Assembly: GCF_014384895.1 (NCBI RefSeq)
Contig: NZ_JACRSQ010000002.1
Span: 62,001-126,000 of the forward strand
Reading direction: 5' to 3'
Source of the DNA: Bianquea renquensis
GTDB taxonomy: Bacteria > Bacillota > Clostridia > Lachnospirales > Bianqueaceae
Length of the DNA: 64,000 nt
The position numbers were made by a program, and so were the translations under genes. Below the pieces are notes generated by a model, which did no database searches, had not been told where the DNA came from, and saw only the letters and a list, made by a program, of their open reading frames with translations. Below, one piece after another: positions 43,216 to 50,864 of the stretch; position 1 is the stretch's first letter, and each line of letters begins with the position of its first letter.

Positions 43216-43875
43216 ATGGAATACAGTACCATCTGCCGGCGCAGCTTTGCGGAGATCACGGAAAAAAAGTCGCGATTTTTGGCGCAGGCCATTCCGGTTG
43301 AATCGGAGGAGACGGTTCGGGAAGCCTTGGAGGAGATTCGAAAGACGTATTGGGATGCCCGCCATCATGTTTTTGCCTATCGAGTTGGCGTACAGACCGT
43401 GACGGAACGTTTTTCCGATGATGGAGAACCGGCGCGCACAGCGGGACTTCCTATTTTGAATGTGATCAAGGGAGCCAATGTTCAAAATACGTTGATCGTG
43501 GTTACCCGCTATTTCGGCGGCACGCTTTTGGGAACCGGCGGTTTGGTCCGCGCCTATACACACTCTGCCAAGGCCGCATTGGAGGAAGCACGTATCATGA
43601 AAAAAGCTACCTATGTGCGATACACACTGTCTATGAGCTATCCTTTTCTGGGCAAGCTCCAGTATGGCCTGACAGAAGCTGGCTATGAGATTGAGGCAAT
43701 CGAGTATGAGGATCTCGTTTCAATGCAGGTACTCGTTCGGGAGCCTGACACCCCGCGTTTCGAACATGTGGTCAGTGAGCTCAGCGACGGAAAGATACAG
43801 CCGCTGGAGTCGGGACGAGAATTGGCCGCAAAGGTAGACTCCCAGTGGGTATTTTTCCCATTCCCGAAGGATTAA
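43216..43875 (+). CDS. YigZ/IMPACT family protein
   Basis: A 219-residue two-domain protein. The N-terminal IMPACT domain has KKSRFLAQAIPV, ARHHVFAYRVG, RFSDDGEPARTAGLPIL and VVTRYFGGTLLGTGGLVRAY; the C-terminal ferredoxin-like domain follows. Eukaryotic relatives modulate GCN2; the bacterial function is not settled. ATG 43216 lies nine bases after AAGAAAGG; ATG 43207 is too close. Confidence 0.93.
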   Translation: MEYSTICRRSFAEITEKKSRFLAQAIPVESEETVREALEEIRKTYWDARHHVFAYRVGVQTVTERFSDDGEPARTAGLPILNVIKGANVQNTLIVVTRYFGGTLLGTGGLVRAYTHSAKAALEEARIMKKATYVRYTLSMSYPFLGKLQYGLTEAGYEIEAIEYEDLVSMQVLVREPDTPRFEHVVSELSDGKIQPLESGRELAAKVDSQWVFFPFPKD

Positions 43876-43932
43876 AAAAAGGAGCGGTAGAAACGGTCTC
43901 ATTACAGACGGCTTCTATCGCACCTTTTCTTT
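43876..43932. terminator. Terminator between YigZ and DUF6514 genes
   Basis: AAAAGGAGCGGTAGAA (43877 on) pairs imperfectly with TTCTATCGCACCTTTT (to about 43928), then CTTTC. Both flanking genes end here. Confidence 0.7.
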
Positions 43933-43933
43933 C

Positions 43934-44254
43934 TCATATACATGCGGCATCCAGCGCATCATTGGAGGCCGTATTTGTTAAATCATCCATAATATCCTTC
44001 AGGCCAATGGGTGTAACTTTTCCGCTGATGAATAGATTCAGGAGGGAAATCGCCTTGTCCATGCTGGCGTCCTCCAAGAAAATCTGATCGCTTTCTTCTA
44101 GAATCGGTTGATTCTCTATGCTCTGTGTTTTCACGATTCGTATGCCATAACATGGGCGGCTATTCTGGGTATCTTTCAATAGATAATAGTGTAAGACAAA
44201 TTGGATTTCTTGCTCATGGACATATCGTGTTCCCTCCAAACAAGACGTTTTCAT
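43934..44254 (-). CDS. DUF6514 family protein
   Basis: A 106-residue soluble protein. The pattern IQFVLHYYLLKD, CYGIRIVKTQ, and the C-terminal LFISGKVTPIGLKDIMDDL fits the small clostridial DUF6514 family of unknown function. ATG 44254 follows AGGAGG on the minus strand; the frame extends upstream without support. It is divergent from yebC, with three Spo0A-box-like sites between them, so sporulation control is likely. Confidence 0.72.
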   Translation of the reverse strand: MKTSCLEGTRYVHEQEIQFVLHYYLLKDTQNSRPCYGIRIVKTQSIENQPILEESDQIFLEDASMDKAISLLNLFISGKVTPIGLKDIMDDLTNTASNDALDAACI

Positions 44255-44371
44255 AATAAAACCCTCCTGAATTGTTATGTACCCGTGCTCACCCGTCTTT
44301 TTATGCGAATCCCCAGTCGCATCATTTGCTTGACAGCAAATTCTAGCAAAATATTCCATTTTCGATTTCTT

Positions 44372-44377
44372 ATTATA
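44372..44377 (-). promoter_or_regulatory. Probable -10 box of the DUF6514 gene
   Basis: Minus strand TATAAT at 44377-44372 with a poor -35 (TGGTAA, 44400-44395), as in activator-dependent promoters. The leader is about 110 bases. Confidence 0.45.
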
Positions 44378-44417
44378 GCACTGTTTTACTAAAATTACCA
44401 GATTAAAAATACCGCAA

Positions 44418-44450
44418 GTTTCGACAGATCATGTCGAATTTTGTCGAAAC
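44418..44450. promoter_or_regulatory. Cluster of three Spo0A-box-like sites
   Basis: TTCGACA at 44420-44426 (inverted), TGTCGAA at 44432-44438 and TGTCGAA at 44442-44448; the last two are ten bases apart, one helical turn. The outer pair also forms the perfect nine-base inverted repeat GTTTCGACA / TGTCGAAAC. All three match the 0A-box core. Confidence 0.6.
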
Positions 44451-44470
44451 GGGGGCAATGGGGAAAGGGC

Positions 44471-44499
44471 TTGCTATTTTAACGCAAAGATGATAGAAT
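44471..44499 (+). promoter_or_regulatory. Sigma-A promoter for yebC
   Basis: TTGCTA (44471-44476), 17-base spacer, TAGAAT (44494-44499), starting 20 bases downstream of the Spo0A-box cluster. Confidence 0.6.
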
Positions 44500-44534
44500 A
44501 AATTTTGTAGAAGATTGCTAAGGAGAGATCGTGT

Positions 44535-45263
44535 ATGTCAGGACATTCTAAATTTGCGAATATTAAACATAAGAAAGAGCGGACCGATGCCAAAAAGGGA
44601 AAAGTCTTTACCAAACTGGGGCGAGAGATCGCCGTCGCTGTAAAGGAGGGGGGATCAGACCCATCCGTCAACGGCAAGTTGCGCGATGTCATCGCAAAGT
44701 GCAAGAGCAATAACATGCCAAACGATACCATTACCCGCAGCATTAAGAAGGCGGCCGGGGAGGATTCCGGAGTGGTCTACGAGGCGATTACGTATGAGGG
44801 GTATGGGCCCGGGGGCGTCGCGGTTATTGTGGAATGTTTGACGGATAATAAGAATCGGACGGCTGCCAACGTGCGGCACGCGTTTTCTAAGAGTGGTGGC
44901 AATATGGGCACCACGGGGTGTGTGTCTTTCATGTTCGATAAGAAGGGTCAGATTCTGGTTGAGCTGGCGGAGGGCATGGATGAGGAAGAACTGATGATGC
45001 AGGCACTGGAAGCCGGGGCGGAGGACTTCAACTCGGACGTTGATACCTGTGAAATCATTTCGGCGCCGGAAAATTTTTCTCAGGTGCGGCAGACGCTGGA
45101 GGAAGCCGGTATCGAGATGCTGGAAGCGGAGATTACCATGATACCGCAAACGATGACGGAAGTGAAGGATGCCACCATTATTGCGGGAATGGAAAATTTA
45201 TTGGATATGCTGGAAGATGATGACGATGTTCAAAATGTATGGCATAACTGGGAAGAGGAATAG
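44535..45263 (+). CDS. yebC: YebC/PmpR family protein
   Basis: A 242-residue protein; MSGHSKFANIKHKKERTDAK and KGKVFTKLGREIAVAVKEGG open the family's three-domain fold. Members are annotated as transcription regulators, and some have more recently been linked to translation through proline stretches. GGAGAG lies upstream of the ATG. The downstream lipoprotein gene starts within its 3' end. Confidence 0.95.
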   Translation: MSGHSKFANIKHKKERTDAKKGKVFTKLGREIAVAVKEGGSDPSVNGKLRDVIAKCKSNNMPNDTITRSIKKAAGEDSGVVYEAITYEGYGPGGVAVIVECLTDNKNRTAANVRHAFSKSGGNMGTTGCVSFMFDKKGQILVELAEGMDEEELMMQALEAGAEDFNSDVDTCEIISAPENFSQVRQTLEEAGIEMLEAEITMIPQTMTEVKDATIIAGMENLLDMLEDDDDVQNVWHNWEEE

Positions 45264-46299
45264 GGCCTTCCCGAAGATTTTTGCTTGGATCGGTGGATTG
45301 ATCTGCCTTTTGGGGCTGACCTCGTGCAATCAAATCAGCGGAAAGGACGCAGAGAGTGAGGAAGCGTATTTACAGAAAGCGGACTCAGGAGCGCTATCCT
45401 CGACTGCTTACGAGGAGACCGTGACGATCCCGGAAGGGGGCATCACGTTTGTCATTCCGCAGGATTGGCAATATGAGCAGCGCCAACAGGGCTACCTCAA
45501 TATCCGGCCGGTGGAACAGAGTATGGTGGAGCTGTCTGTGCGTTGGTTCTATCGGACAGGATCCATCCAGGAGTATCAGGAGACGTTAAAACAGGCGTGG
45601 AGAGAGGTTGTCAGTGACTTTGACGAGACGCTTGATGTAAAGCCATCCAGTATCGGGGCGCTGAACGGATTTGTCATGACCTTTCAGCAGAGCAGTGACG
45701 ATTACAAGGCGGTTTGCTATCAGGATTATACCCTGTGGGACAGCGCGACACAGATGTACTACAATATTCTGTTTGTTGGAGCGCAGGAGGACTTTGAGAG
45801 TAAGGCAGAGGCCGTGGAGGCTATGCTGGATTCCTTTGTGATCACTCCGCCGGAGGCGCCATCGACCCTGACATATTCTGATACCGAGCTGGGAATCTCC
45901 TTTTCGTATGATGGGAAATGGAGGCTTTTGGATACCAGCACTGTGACCATATTGGCGCCAGATCTTCTGAGCACCATCAGCTTGGAGTGCACACAAAGCC
46001 AGGAGACTCTCTCCAACGACGCGATTATGGAGGAAGCGAAGAAGATGATTCTGGAGTCCACATCCAATCCGAGTGATATCCGATTGGAGCCGGTGACGAT
46101 CTTAGGATATGATGGGATTCGGGGTAATTTTGCTTCGGAGTACCAAAGCTACGAGGGTATGGCTGAGGCAATGTACCAATTTTATATTTTTTATGGGGAG
46201 GGAATGCGCTACTATCTTGTCTATGCGTCTACCCCGGAGCAATTCGATATATACTTACCGGAACTGGAGCATGTGATTGAGTCGCTGACGCTGGCATAA
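45226..46299 (+). CDS. Putative lipoprotein with two PsbP/DcrB-like repeats
   Basis: A 357-residue exported protein. The signal segment FAWIGGLICLLGLTSC ends in the lipobox L-T-S-C (Cys about 33). The mature part contains two similar domains: ITFVIPQDWQYEQRQQGYLN and LGISFSYDGKWRLLDTS each begin a module of about 130 residues ending with MLDSFVI or VIESLTL, a layout seen in PsbP/DcrB-like proteins. ATG 45226 has GGAAG nine bases upstream and overlaps yebC by 38 bases, implying coupling. Function unknown. Confidence 0.78.
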   Translation: MFKMYGITGKRNRAFPKIFAWIGGLICLLGLTSCNQISGKDAESEEAYLQKADSGALSSTAYEETVTIPEGGITFVIPQDWQYEQRQQGYLNIRPVEQSMVELSVRWFYRTGSIQEYQETLKQAWREVVSDFDETLDVKPSSIGALNGFVMTFQQSSDDYKAVCYQDYTLWDSATQMYYNILFVGAQEDFESKAEAVEAMLDSFVITPPEAPSTLTYSDTELGISFSYDGKWRLLDTSTVTILAPDLLSTISLECTQSQETLSNDAIMEEAKKMILESTSNPSDIRLEPVTILGYDGIRGNFASEYQSYEGMAEAMYQFYIFYGEGMRYYLVYASTPEQFDIYLPELEHVIESLTLA

Positions 46300-46328
46300 G
46301 CTTTTGAGATGCTACGAGCGTGGCAATG

Positions 46329-46373
46329 GAAAATGAGTGAGGAGCGTTTGCTTTTCGCTTATTTTTTATCCAC
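46329..46373 (+). terminator. Terminator after the lipoprotein gene
   Basis: AAAATGAGTGA pairs, with two wobbles, with TCGCTTATTTT and runs into TTTT. Confidence 0.65.
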
Positions 46374-46453
46374 TACTAAATATGAGAATATAGGTATATT
46401 TGCAAACAAAATTTACATTTACAAAGATAAATTGTACAATTTGACATGACCTA

Positions 46454-46482
46454 TTGACAAAAGTAGGTCTGCGTTGTATTTT
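46454..46482 (+). promoter_or_regulatory. Sigma-A promoter for the small lipoprotein gene
   Basis: TTGACA (46454-46459), 17-base spacer, TATTTT (46477-46482). Confidence 0.65.
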
Positions 46483-46566
46483 ATGTATAAAATCTATATG
46501 ATATGGTCGGCGATGTAAAAATCAGTACGGCGGAACGACAAAAATAACGCATAAGGAAAATTTCTG

Positions 46567-47010
46567 ATGAAAAAGATAATCGGAATCGTCTGCACAGTAT
46601 GTCTTGGTATTGCGGCTATCATGGGGATTGTGTGTTGTACCAGCAAAACTGTCAAGCTCAGCGGCCACATCACTGAAAATGGGACAACAGCGGAGGGGAA
46701 TATTCTGGTTGAGCATAAGCGATACAATTCGCTGTTTGGCTTCCAGAATATAAAGGGAGGAGTCTCCGTCTGTGGAGAGGACCAGGATGAAGATTCGATT
46801 CACTATGATTTTTTTGGCCCTGTTTTTAAAGCGGAGGACTGGTATATGACGTCTGTCAATCGATATTGCGGGGAATTAAATCACTTTGTGTTTGGCTCTT
46901 TCTTTTTCGACAGTGATATGAGAAATGTTGTTTTAATTACGGACGAGCTGGAAGTTATTGCAGCTGAGGACGATTTTTATGAGCGCATCAAAAATGTGAT
47001 TGCAAATTAA
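46567..47010 (+). CDS. Hypothetical small lipoprotein-like protein
   Basis: A 147-residue protein with signal MKKIIGIVCTVCLGIAAIMG followed by IVCCTS; the second Cys (about 24) could be lipidated though the lipobox is poor. The mature domain is beta-rich with a Cys pair. AAGGAAAATTTCTG precedes the ATG. The DNA is AT-richer than its neighbours, which suggests acquisition. Not recognised. Confidence 0.68.
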   Translation: MKKIIGIVCTVCLGIAAIMGIVCCTSKTVKLSGHITENGTTAEGNILVEHKRYNSLFGFQNIKGGVSVCGEDQDEDSIHYDFFGPVFKAEDWYMTSVNRYCGELNHFVFGSFFFDSDMRNVVLITDELEVIAAEDDFYERIKNVIAN

Positions 47011-47050
47011 TCGGCGTGACGAATGCGATTCTGAGTTGCCTGCGGGGCTA

Positions 47051-47086
47051 GTGTAAAAAATAAGCTCGATCGCTTATTTTTTACAC
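47051..47086. terminator. Perfect 15-bp terminator hairpin
   Basis: GTGTAAAAAATAAGC (47051-47065) and GCTTATTTTTTACAC (47072-47086) flank a six-base loop. The T run lies within the stem. Confidence 0.8.
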
Positions 47087-47090
47087 GGCC

Positions 47091-47160
47091 ATTTGTGCCG
47101 GAGCGTCACAAATTGTCGTGGTGGCAGAATTGCCCCGTCGCTAACGCCCCGGAATGGAGA
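47091..47160 (+). repeat. Second copy (B) of the pseudoknot-like element
   Basis: Arms ATTTGTG (47091-47097) and CACAAAT (47107-47113) enclose the loop CCGGAGCGT. Downstream, ACGCCCCGG (47144-47152) pairs with the loop except for one A-C mismatch, and GGAATGGAG follows as in copy A. The loop's last base T pairs with A where copy A has C with G, a compensatory change. The bases between the parts are unrelated in the two copies. Confidence 0.55.
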
Positions 47161-47189
47161 TTAATATGGCAGTAAATTTTCAGAAAATC

Positions 47190-47219
47190 TTGACAGAGCC
47201 AGCCTGCATCTGCTATAAT
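47190..47219 (+). promoter_or_regulatory. Sigma-A promoter for the ileS T-box leader
   Basis: TTGACA (47190-47195), 18-base spacer, TATAAT (47214-47219). Confidence 0.8.
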
Positions 47220-47225
47220 AACAAC

Positions 47226-47496
47226 CATTAGAAAAGGCTTTGATGGAGACATAGGATCGTGCCGTTTATGCGTTTACAGAGAGTTGTCGGTGGGTGTGAG
47301 ACAATGGCGCTGGCAGATTTCATCCCTCCGGAGCCTTTGCCCGGAACCTCGCAGAGAAGTATGGGTTAGACGGTATGCCCCGTTATCGGCAAGGGTTTTG
47401 TTAGAGACCTTTGAGTTGGCCTGCTATGCCGGGCAAACAGGGTGGTACCGCGGAGTTGTCACGTCCCTGCAGAATACGTTTCTGCAGGTTTTTTTA
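47226..47496 (+). ncRNA. T-box riboswitch (isoleucine) upstream of ileS
   Basis: The T-box sequence AGGGTGGTACCGCG is at 47439-47452. A terminator follows: CCTGCAGAA (47466-47474), TTCTGCAGG (47480-47488) and seven T. The antiterminator partner GTCCCT is at 47463. The likely specifier is ATC at 47322-47324, followed by CCTCCGGAG. Uncharged tRNA-Ile would turn ileS on. Confidence 0.93.
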
Positions 47497-47534
47497 TTGA
47501 TGCAGTGAAGTTTGAACAAAAGGAGTGTATCAGC

Positions 47535-50500
47535 ATGTATGACAAAGTGTCTCCCGATTTAAAATTTGTTGAGAGGGAGCAAGAGGTCCTGTCCTTTTGG
47601 GATCAGGAAGAGATCTTCAAAAAAAGCATTGCACAGCGCGAAGGCGGCCCTGTTTTTACTTTTTATGACGGACCGCCAACGGCAAACGGTAAACCCCATA
47701 TAGGGCATGTCCTGACACGCGTGATTAAAGATCTGATTCCCCGGTATCGCACAATGAAGGGCTACAAGGTGCTGCGCAAGGCAGGGTGGGATACCCATGG
47801 CCTTCCGGTGGAACTGGAAGTGGAAAAGGCGCTGGGATTGGACGGGAAAGAGCAGATTGAAGAGTATGGGATGGAACCGTTCATCGAGAAATGTAAGGAA
47901 AGCGTCTGGAAATATAAAAGCATGTGGGAACAATTTTCGGCGCGGGTCGGGTTTTGGGCCGATATGGAACATCCATATGTGACGTACGAGAATGACTATA
48001 TCGAGTCCATATGGTGGGCGCTAAAGAAAATGTTCGATGAGGGACTGTTGTACAAGGGGCATAAAATTGTTCCCTATTGTCCTCGCTGTGGGACGCCTCT
48101 GTCCAGCCATGAGGTGGCGCAGGGCTACAAGGATGTGGAGGAAGAGACCATATTTGTTCGCTTCAAAGTGAAGGGCGCGGAGGATGAATATTTTATCGCC
48201 TGGACGACGACGCCTTGGACGCTGCCTTCCAATGTTGCGCTCTGTGTCAATCCGCGGGAGACCTATGCCAAAGTGCGCTATGAGGGCGCTCATTACTACA
48301 TGGCGGAAGCGCTACTGGATTCTGTGATGGGCGAGGGATATGAAATCGAGGAGACCTTTACCGGCAAGGATTTAGAGTTCATGGAATATGAGCCGCTATT
48401 TCCCTATGCGAAGCCCGATAAAAAAGCTTGGTTTGTCACATGTGGCGATTATGTTACACTCAGCGATGGTACTGGCATTGTCCATATCGCGCCGGCTTTC
48501 GGTGAGGATGACGCGCAGATCGGTCATCGGTATGACCTACCGTTCGTTCAGCTTGTGGACGCGAAGGGCGCTTTTGTTGGTGGAACGCCTTGGGATGGAA
48601 TATTTGTGAAAAAGGCGGACCCAGACGTAATCGAAGCGTTGAAGGCGGAAGGCAAGTGGTTTAAGTCCCTTCGCTATACACATTCCTATCCACATTGTTG
48701 GCGTTGTGATACACCTCTTCTGTACTACGCGAAGGATACCTGGTTTATCGCCATGACGAAGGTGCGGGATCGTCTGTTGGCAAATAATAAGACAGTCAAC
48801 TGGCTGCCCAAAAGCATCGGGGAGCGCCGGTTTGGCGATTGGCTGGAGAATGTCATCGATTGGGGTGTCTCCCGCGACCGGTATTGGGGTACGCCGCTCA
48901 ATATCTGGGAGTGTCCCTGTGGACATCGCCATGCTATCGGCAGTATCGCGGAGCTGAAAGAATTAGGCGATGATGTGCCGGACAATATTGAATTGCATCG
49001 TCCCTTTATCGATGCTGTCTATTTGACATGTCCGCATTGTGGTCAAAAAATGAAACGGGTGGAGAATGTCATCGACTGTTGGTTCGATTCTGGAGCCATG
49101 CCATTTGCACAGTGGCACTATCCGTTTGAGAATGAGGAGACTTTTAAGGAGAATTTTCCAGCGGATTTTATCAGCGAGGCTGTCGATCAAACACGAGGCT
49201 GGTTTTATTCTCTTTTAGCGATTTCCACGGTTCTTTTTGATGAAGCTCCATACAAAAATGTAATTGTGTTGGGGCTTGTACAGGATGAGGATGGACAGAA
49301 GATGTCCAAATCCAAGGGGAACGCGGTGGACCCGGTAGAGGTCCTGGATAAGTTCGGGGCTGATGCGATTCGCTGGTATTTCTACACGAATAGTGCGCCC
49401 TGGCTTCCCAATCGTTTTTATGATGAGGCGGTCTTAGAAGGTCAGCGGAAGTTTATGGGTACACTCTGGAATACCTACGCCTTCTTCGTCTTGTATGCCA
49501 ATATTGACAGTTTTGACCCGACGCAGTATGCGTTGGAGTATGATAAGCTTTCCATCATGGATCGGTGGCTGCTGTCGAAGCTGAATTCCCTGATTGTGGC
49601 GGTGGATTCGAATCTGGAGCAGTATCGCATCACTGAAGCAGCAAAAGCTTTGGATGATTTTGTCGATGAGTTGAGCAACTGGTATGTTCGCCGAAGCCGG
49701 GAACGCTTCTGGGGAAAGGATATGCCGCAGGATAAGATCAACGCGTATATGACTCTGTACGAGGCATTGGTTACCTTGGCAAAGCTGTCTGCACCTTTCG
49801 TACCATTTATGGCAGAACAGATTTACCGCAATCTTGTGGTGAATGTGGATAAATGTGCTCCTGAGAGCGTGCATCTCTGTCTCTTCCCGGAGGTAAAAAC
49901 AGGGTGGATTCTTCCAGAGCTGGAGGCGAGCATGGAGGAAGTGCTCAAGATCGTTGTGGAGGGGCGCTCTTGCCGGAATACAGCTTCGATTAAAAACCGT
50001 CAGCCCATTGGAACCATGTATGTGAAGGCGCCGGGAGAGGCACTGCTGCCGGAATATCAGGCCATTATTGCGGAAGAACTGAATGTGAAAGAGGTGATTT
50101 TCACACAGGATGTTCGCAGCTTTACCACGTATAGTTTTAAGCCTCAGCTGCGGACCGTGGGGCCTAAATACGGAAAGCTTGTTGGCAAGATTCGGCAACT
50201 GTTATCCGAGGTCGATGGAAATGAGGCGATGGATCAGCTGCGATCTGGAAAGCCTTTGACATTTGACATCGATGGGCAAGCGGTGGAGCTGTCGGAGGAG
50301 GACCTTTTGATTGAGTCTGCGCAGAAGGAGGGTTTCGTCGCAGAGACCGAAGGCGAACTGACAGTTGTTTTGGATACGAATTTGACCGCAGACTTGTTGG
50401 AAGAGGGATTCGTTCGAGAGATCATCAGTAAGGTCCAGACGATGCGCAAGGAAGCTGGTTTTGAGGTTATGGATCATATCTGTTTTGCGTATGGCCACAA

Positions 50501-50654
50501 TGAGAGGATTACCAGTGTCGTAAACCGAAATCAGAAGGCGATTATGGAGGAAGTGTTGGCGGATTGTGTGCAGGCGGATGTGGAAGAAGGTTTCTATGAA
50601 AAAGAATGGAATGTCAACGGCGAGACGGTGACCTTTGGCGTTCGGAAACAATAG
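47535..50654 (+). CDS. ileS: Isoleucyl-tRNA synthetase, eukaryote-like type (IleS2)
   Basis: A 1039-residue class I synthetase charging tRNA-Ile. The HIGH motif reads GKPHIGHVLTR and KMSKS reads DGQKMSKSKGN. The N-terminal blocks FYDGPPTANGKPHIGH and KAGWDTHGLPVELEVEKALG are those of the type 2 enzymes (eukaryotic and MupA-like), whereas type 1 has VPGWDCHGLPIE. An editing domain (WTTTPWTLPSNVAL) is present, as is the long C-terminal region. ATG 47535 follows AAGGAG. Type 2 enzymes are generally insensitive to mupirocin; that is inference here. Expression is set by the T-box. Confidence 0.95.
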   Translation: MYDKVSPDLKFVEREQEVLSFWDQEEIFKKSIAQREGGPVFTFYDGPPTANGKPHIGHVLTRVIKDLIPRYRTMKGYKVLRKAGWDTHGLPVELEVEKALGLDGKEQIEEYGMEPFIEKCKESVWKYKSMWEQFSARVGFWADMEHPYVTYENDYIESIWWALKKMFDEGLLYKGHKIVPYCPRCGTPLSSHEVAQGYKDVEEETIFVRFKVKGAEDEYFIAWTTTPWTLPSNVALCVNPRETYAKVRYEGAHYYMAEALLDSVMGEGYEIEETFTGKDLEFMEYEPLFPYAKPDKKAWFVTCGDYVTLSDGTGIVHIAPAFGEDDAQIGHRYDLPFVQLVDAKGAFVGGTPWDGIFVKKADPDVIEALKAEGKWFKSLRYTHSYPHCWRCDTPLLYYAKDTWFIAMTKVRDRLLANNKTVNWLPKSIGERRFGDWLENVIDWGVSRDRYWGTPLNIWECPCGHRHAIGSIAELKELGDDVPDNIELHRPFIDAVYLTCPHCGQKMKRVENVIDCWFDSGAMPFAQWHYPFENEETFKENFPADFISEAVDQTRGWFYSLLAISTVLFDEAPYKNVIVLGLVQDEDGQKMSKSKGNAVDPVEVLDKFGADAIRWYFYTNSAPWLPNRFYDEAVLEGQRKFMGTLWNTYAFFVLYANIDSFDPTQYALEYDKLSIMDRWLLSKLNSLIVAVDSNLEQYRITEAAKALDDFVDELSNWYVRRSRERFWGKDMPQDKINAYMTLYEALVTLAKLSAPFVPFMAEQIYRNLVVNVDKCAPESVHLCLFPEVKTGWILPELEASMEEVLKIVVEGRSCRNTASIKNRQPIGTMYVKAPGEALLPEYQAIIAEELNVKEVIFTQDVRSFTTYSFKPQLRTVGPKYGKLVGKIRQLLSEVDGNEAMDQLRSGKPLTFDIDGQAVELSEEDLLIESAQKEGFVAETEGELTVVLDTNLTADLLEEGFVREIISKVQTMRKEAGFEVMDHICFAYGHNERITSVVNRNQKAIMEEVLADCVQADVEEGFYEKEWNVNGETVTFGVRKQ

Positions 50655-50661
50655 TTCTTAT

Positions 50662-50699
50662 ATCGCCCAATCTCATTATGGGATCGGGCGATTTTTTTA
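50662..50699 (+). terminator. Terminator after ileS
   Basis: ATCGCCCAATC and GATCGGGCGAT (one wobble) around a nine-base loop, then seven T. Confidence 0.88.
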
Positions 50700-50864
50700 A
50701 CCTAAGCTGAGAGGTGGACCTGATTCCGAAGAGCCGAAGGTTCTTTCAAAGTTTGCGAAGGCGAACGATTATGCTGAGCAGGTGCTAGAAGTCGAGAAAT
50801 GGCGGGTAGAGGAAACTGGGGCAAAGGGGAGATAAAGTGATTGGAAAGGCAAAGGTTGTTGGCT

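Noticed and set aside
47011..47160. tRNA gene
   Set aside because: The hairpins are a terminator and the two-copy element; no cloverleaf or T-loop sequence is present.
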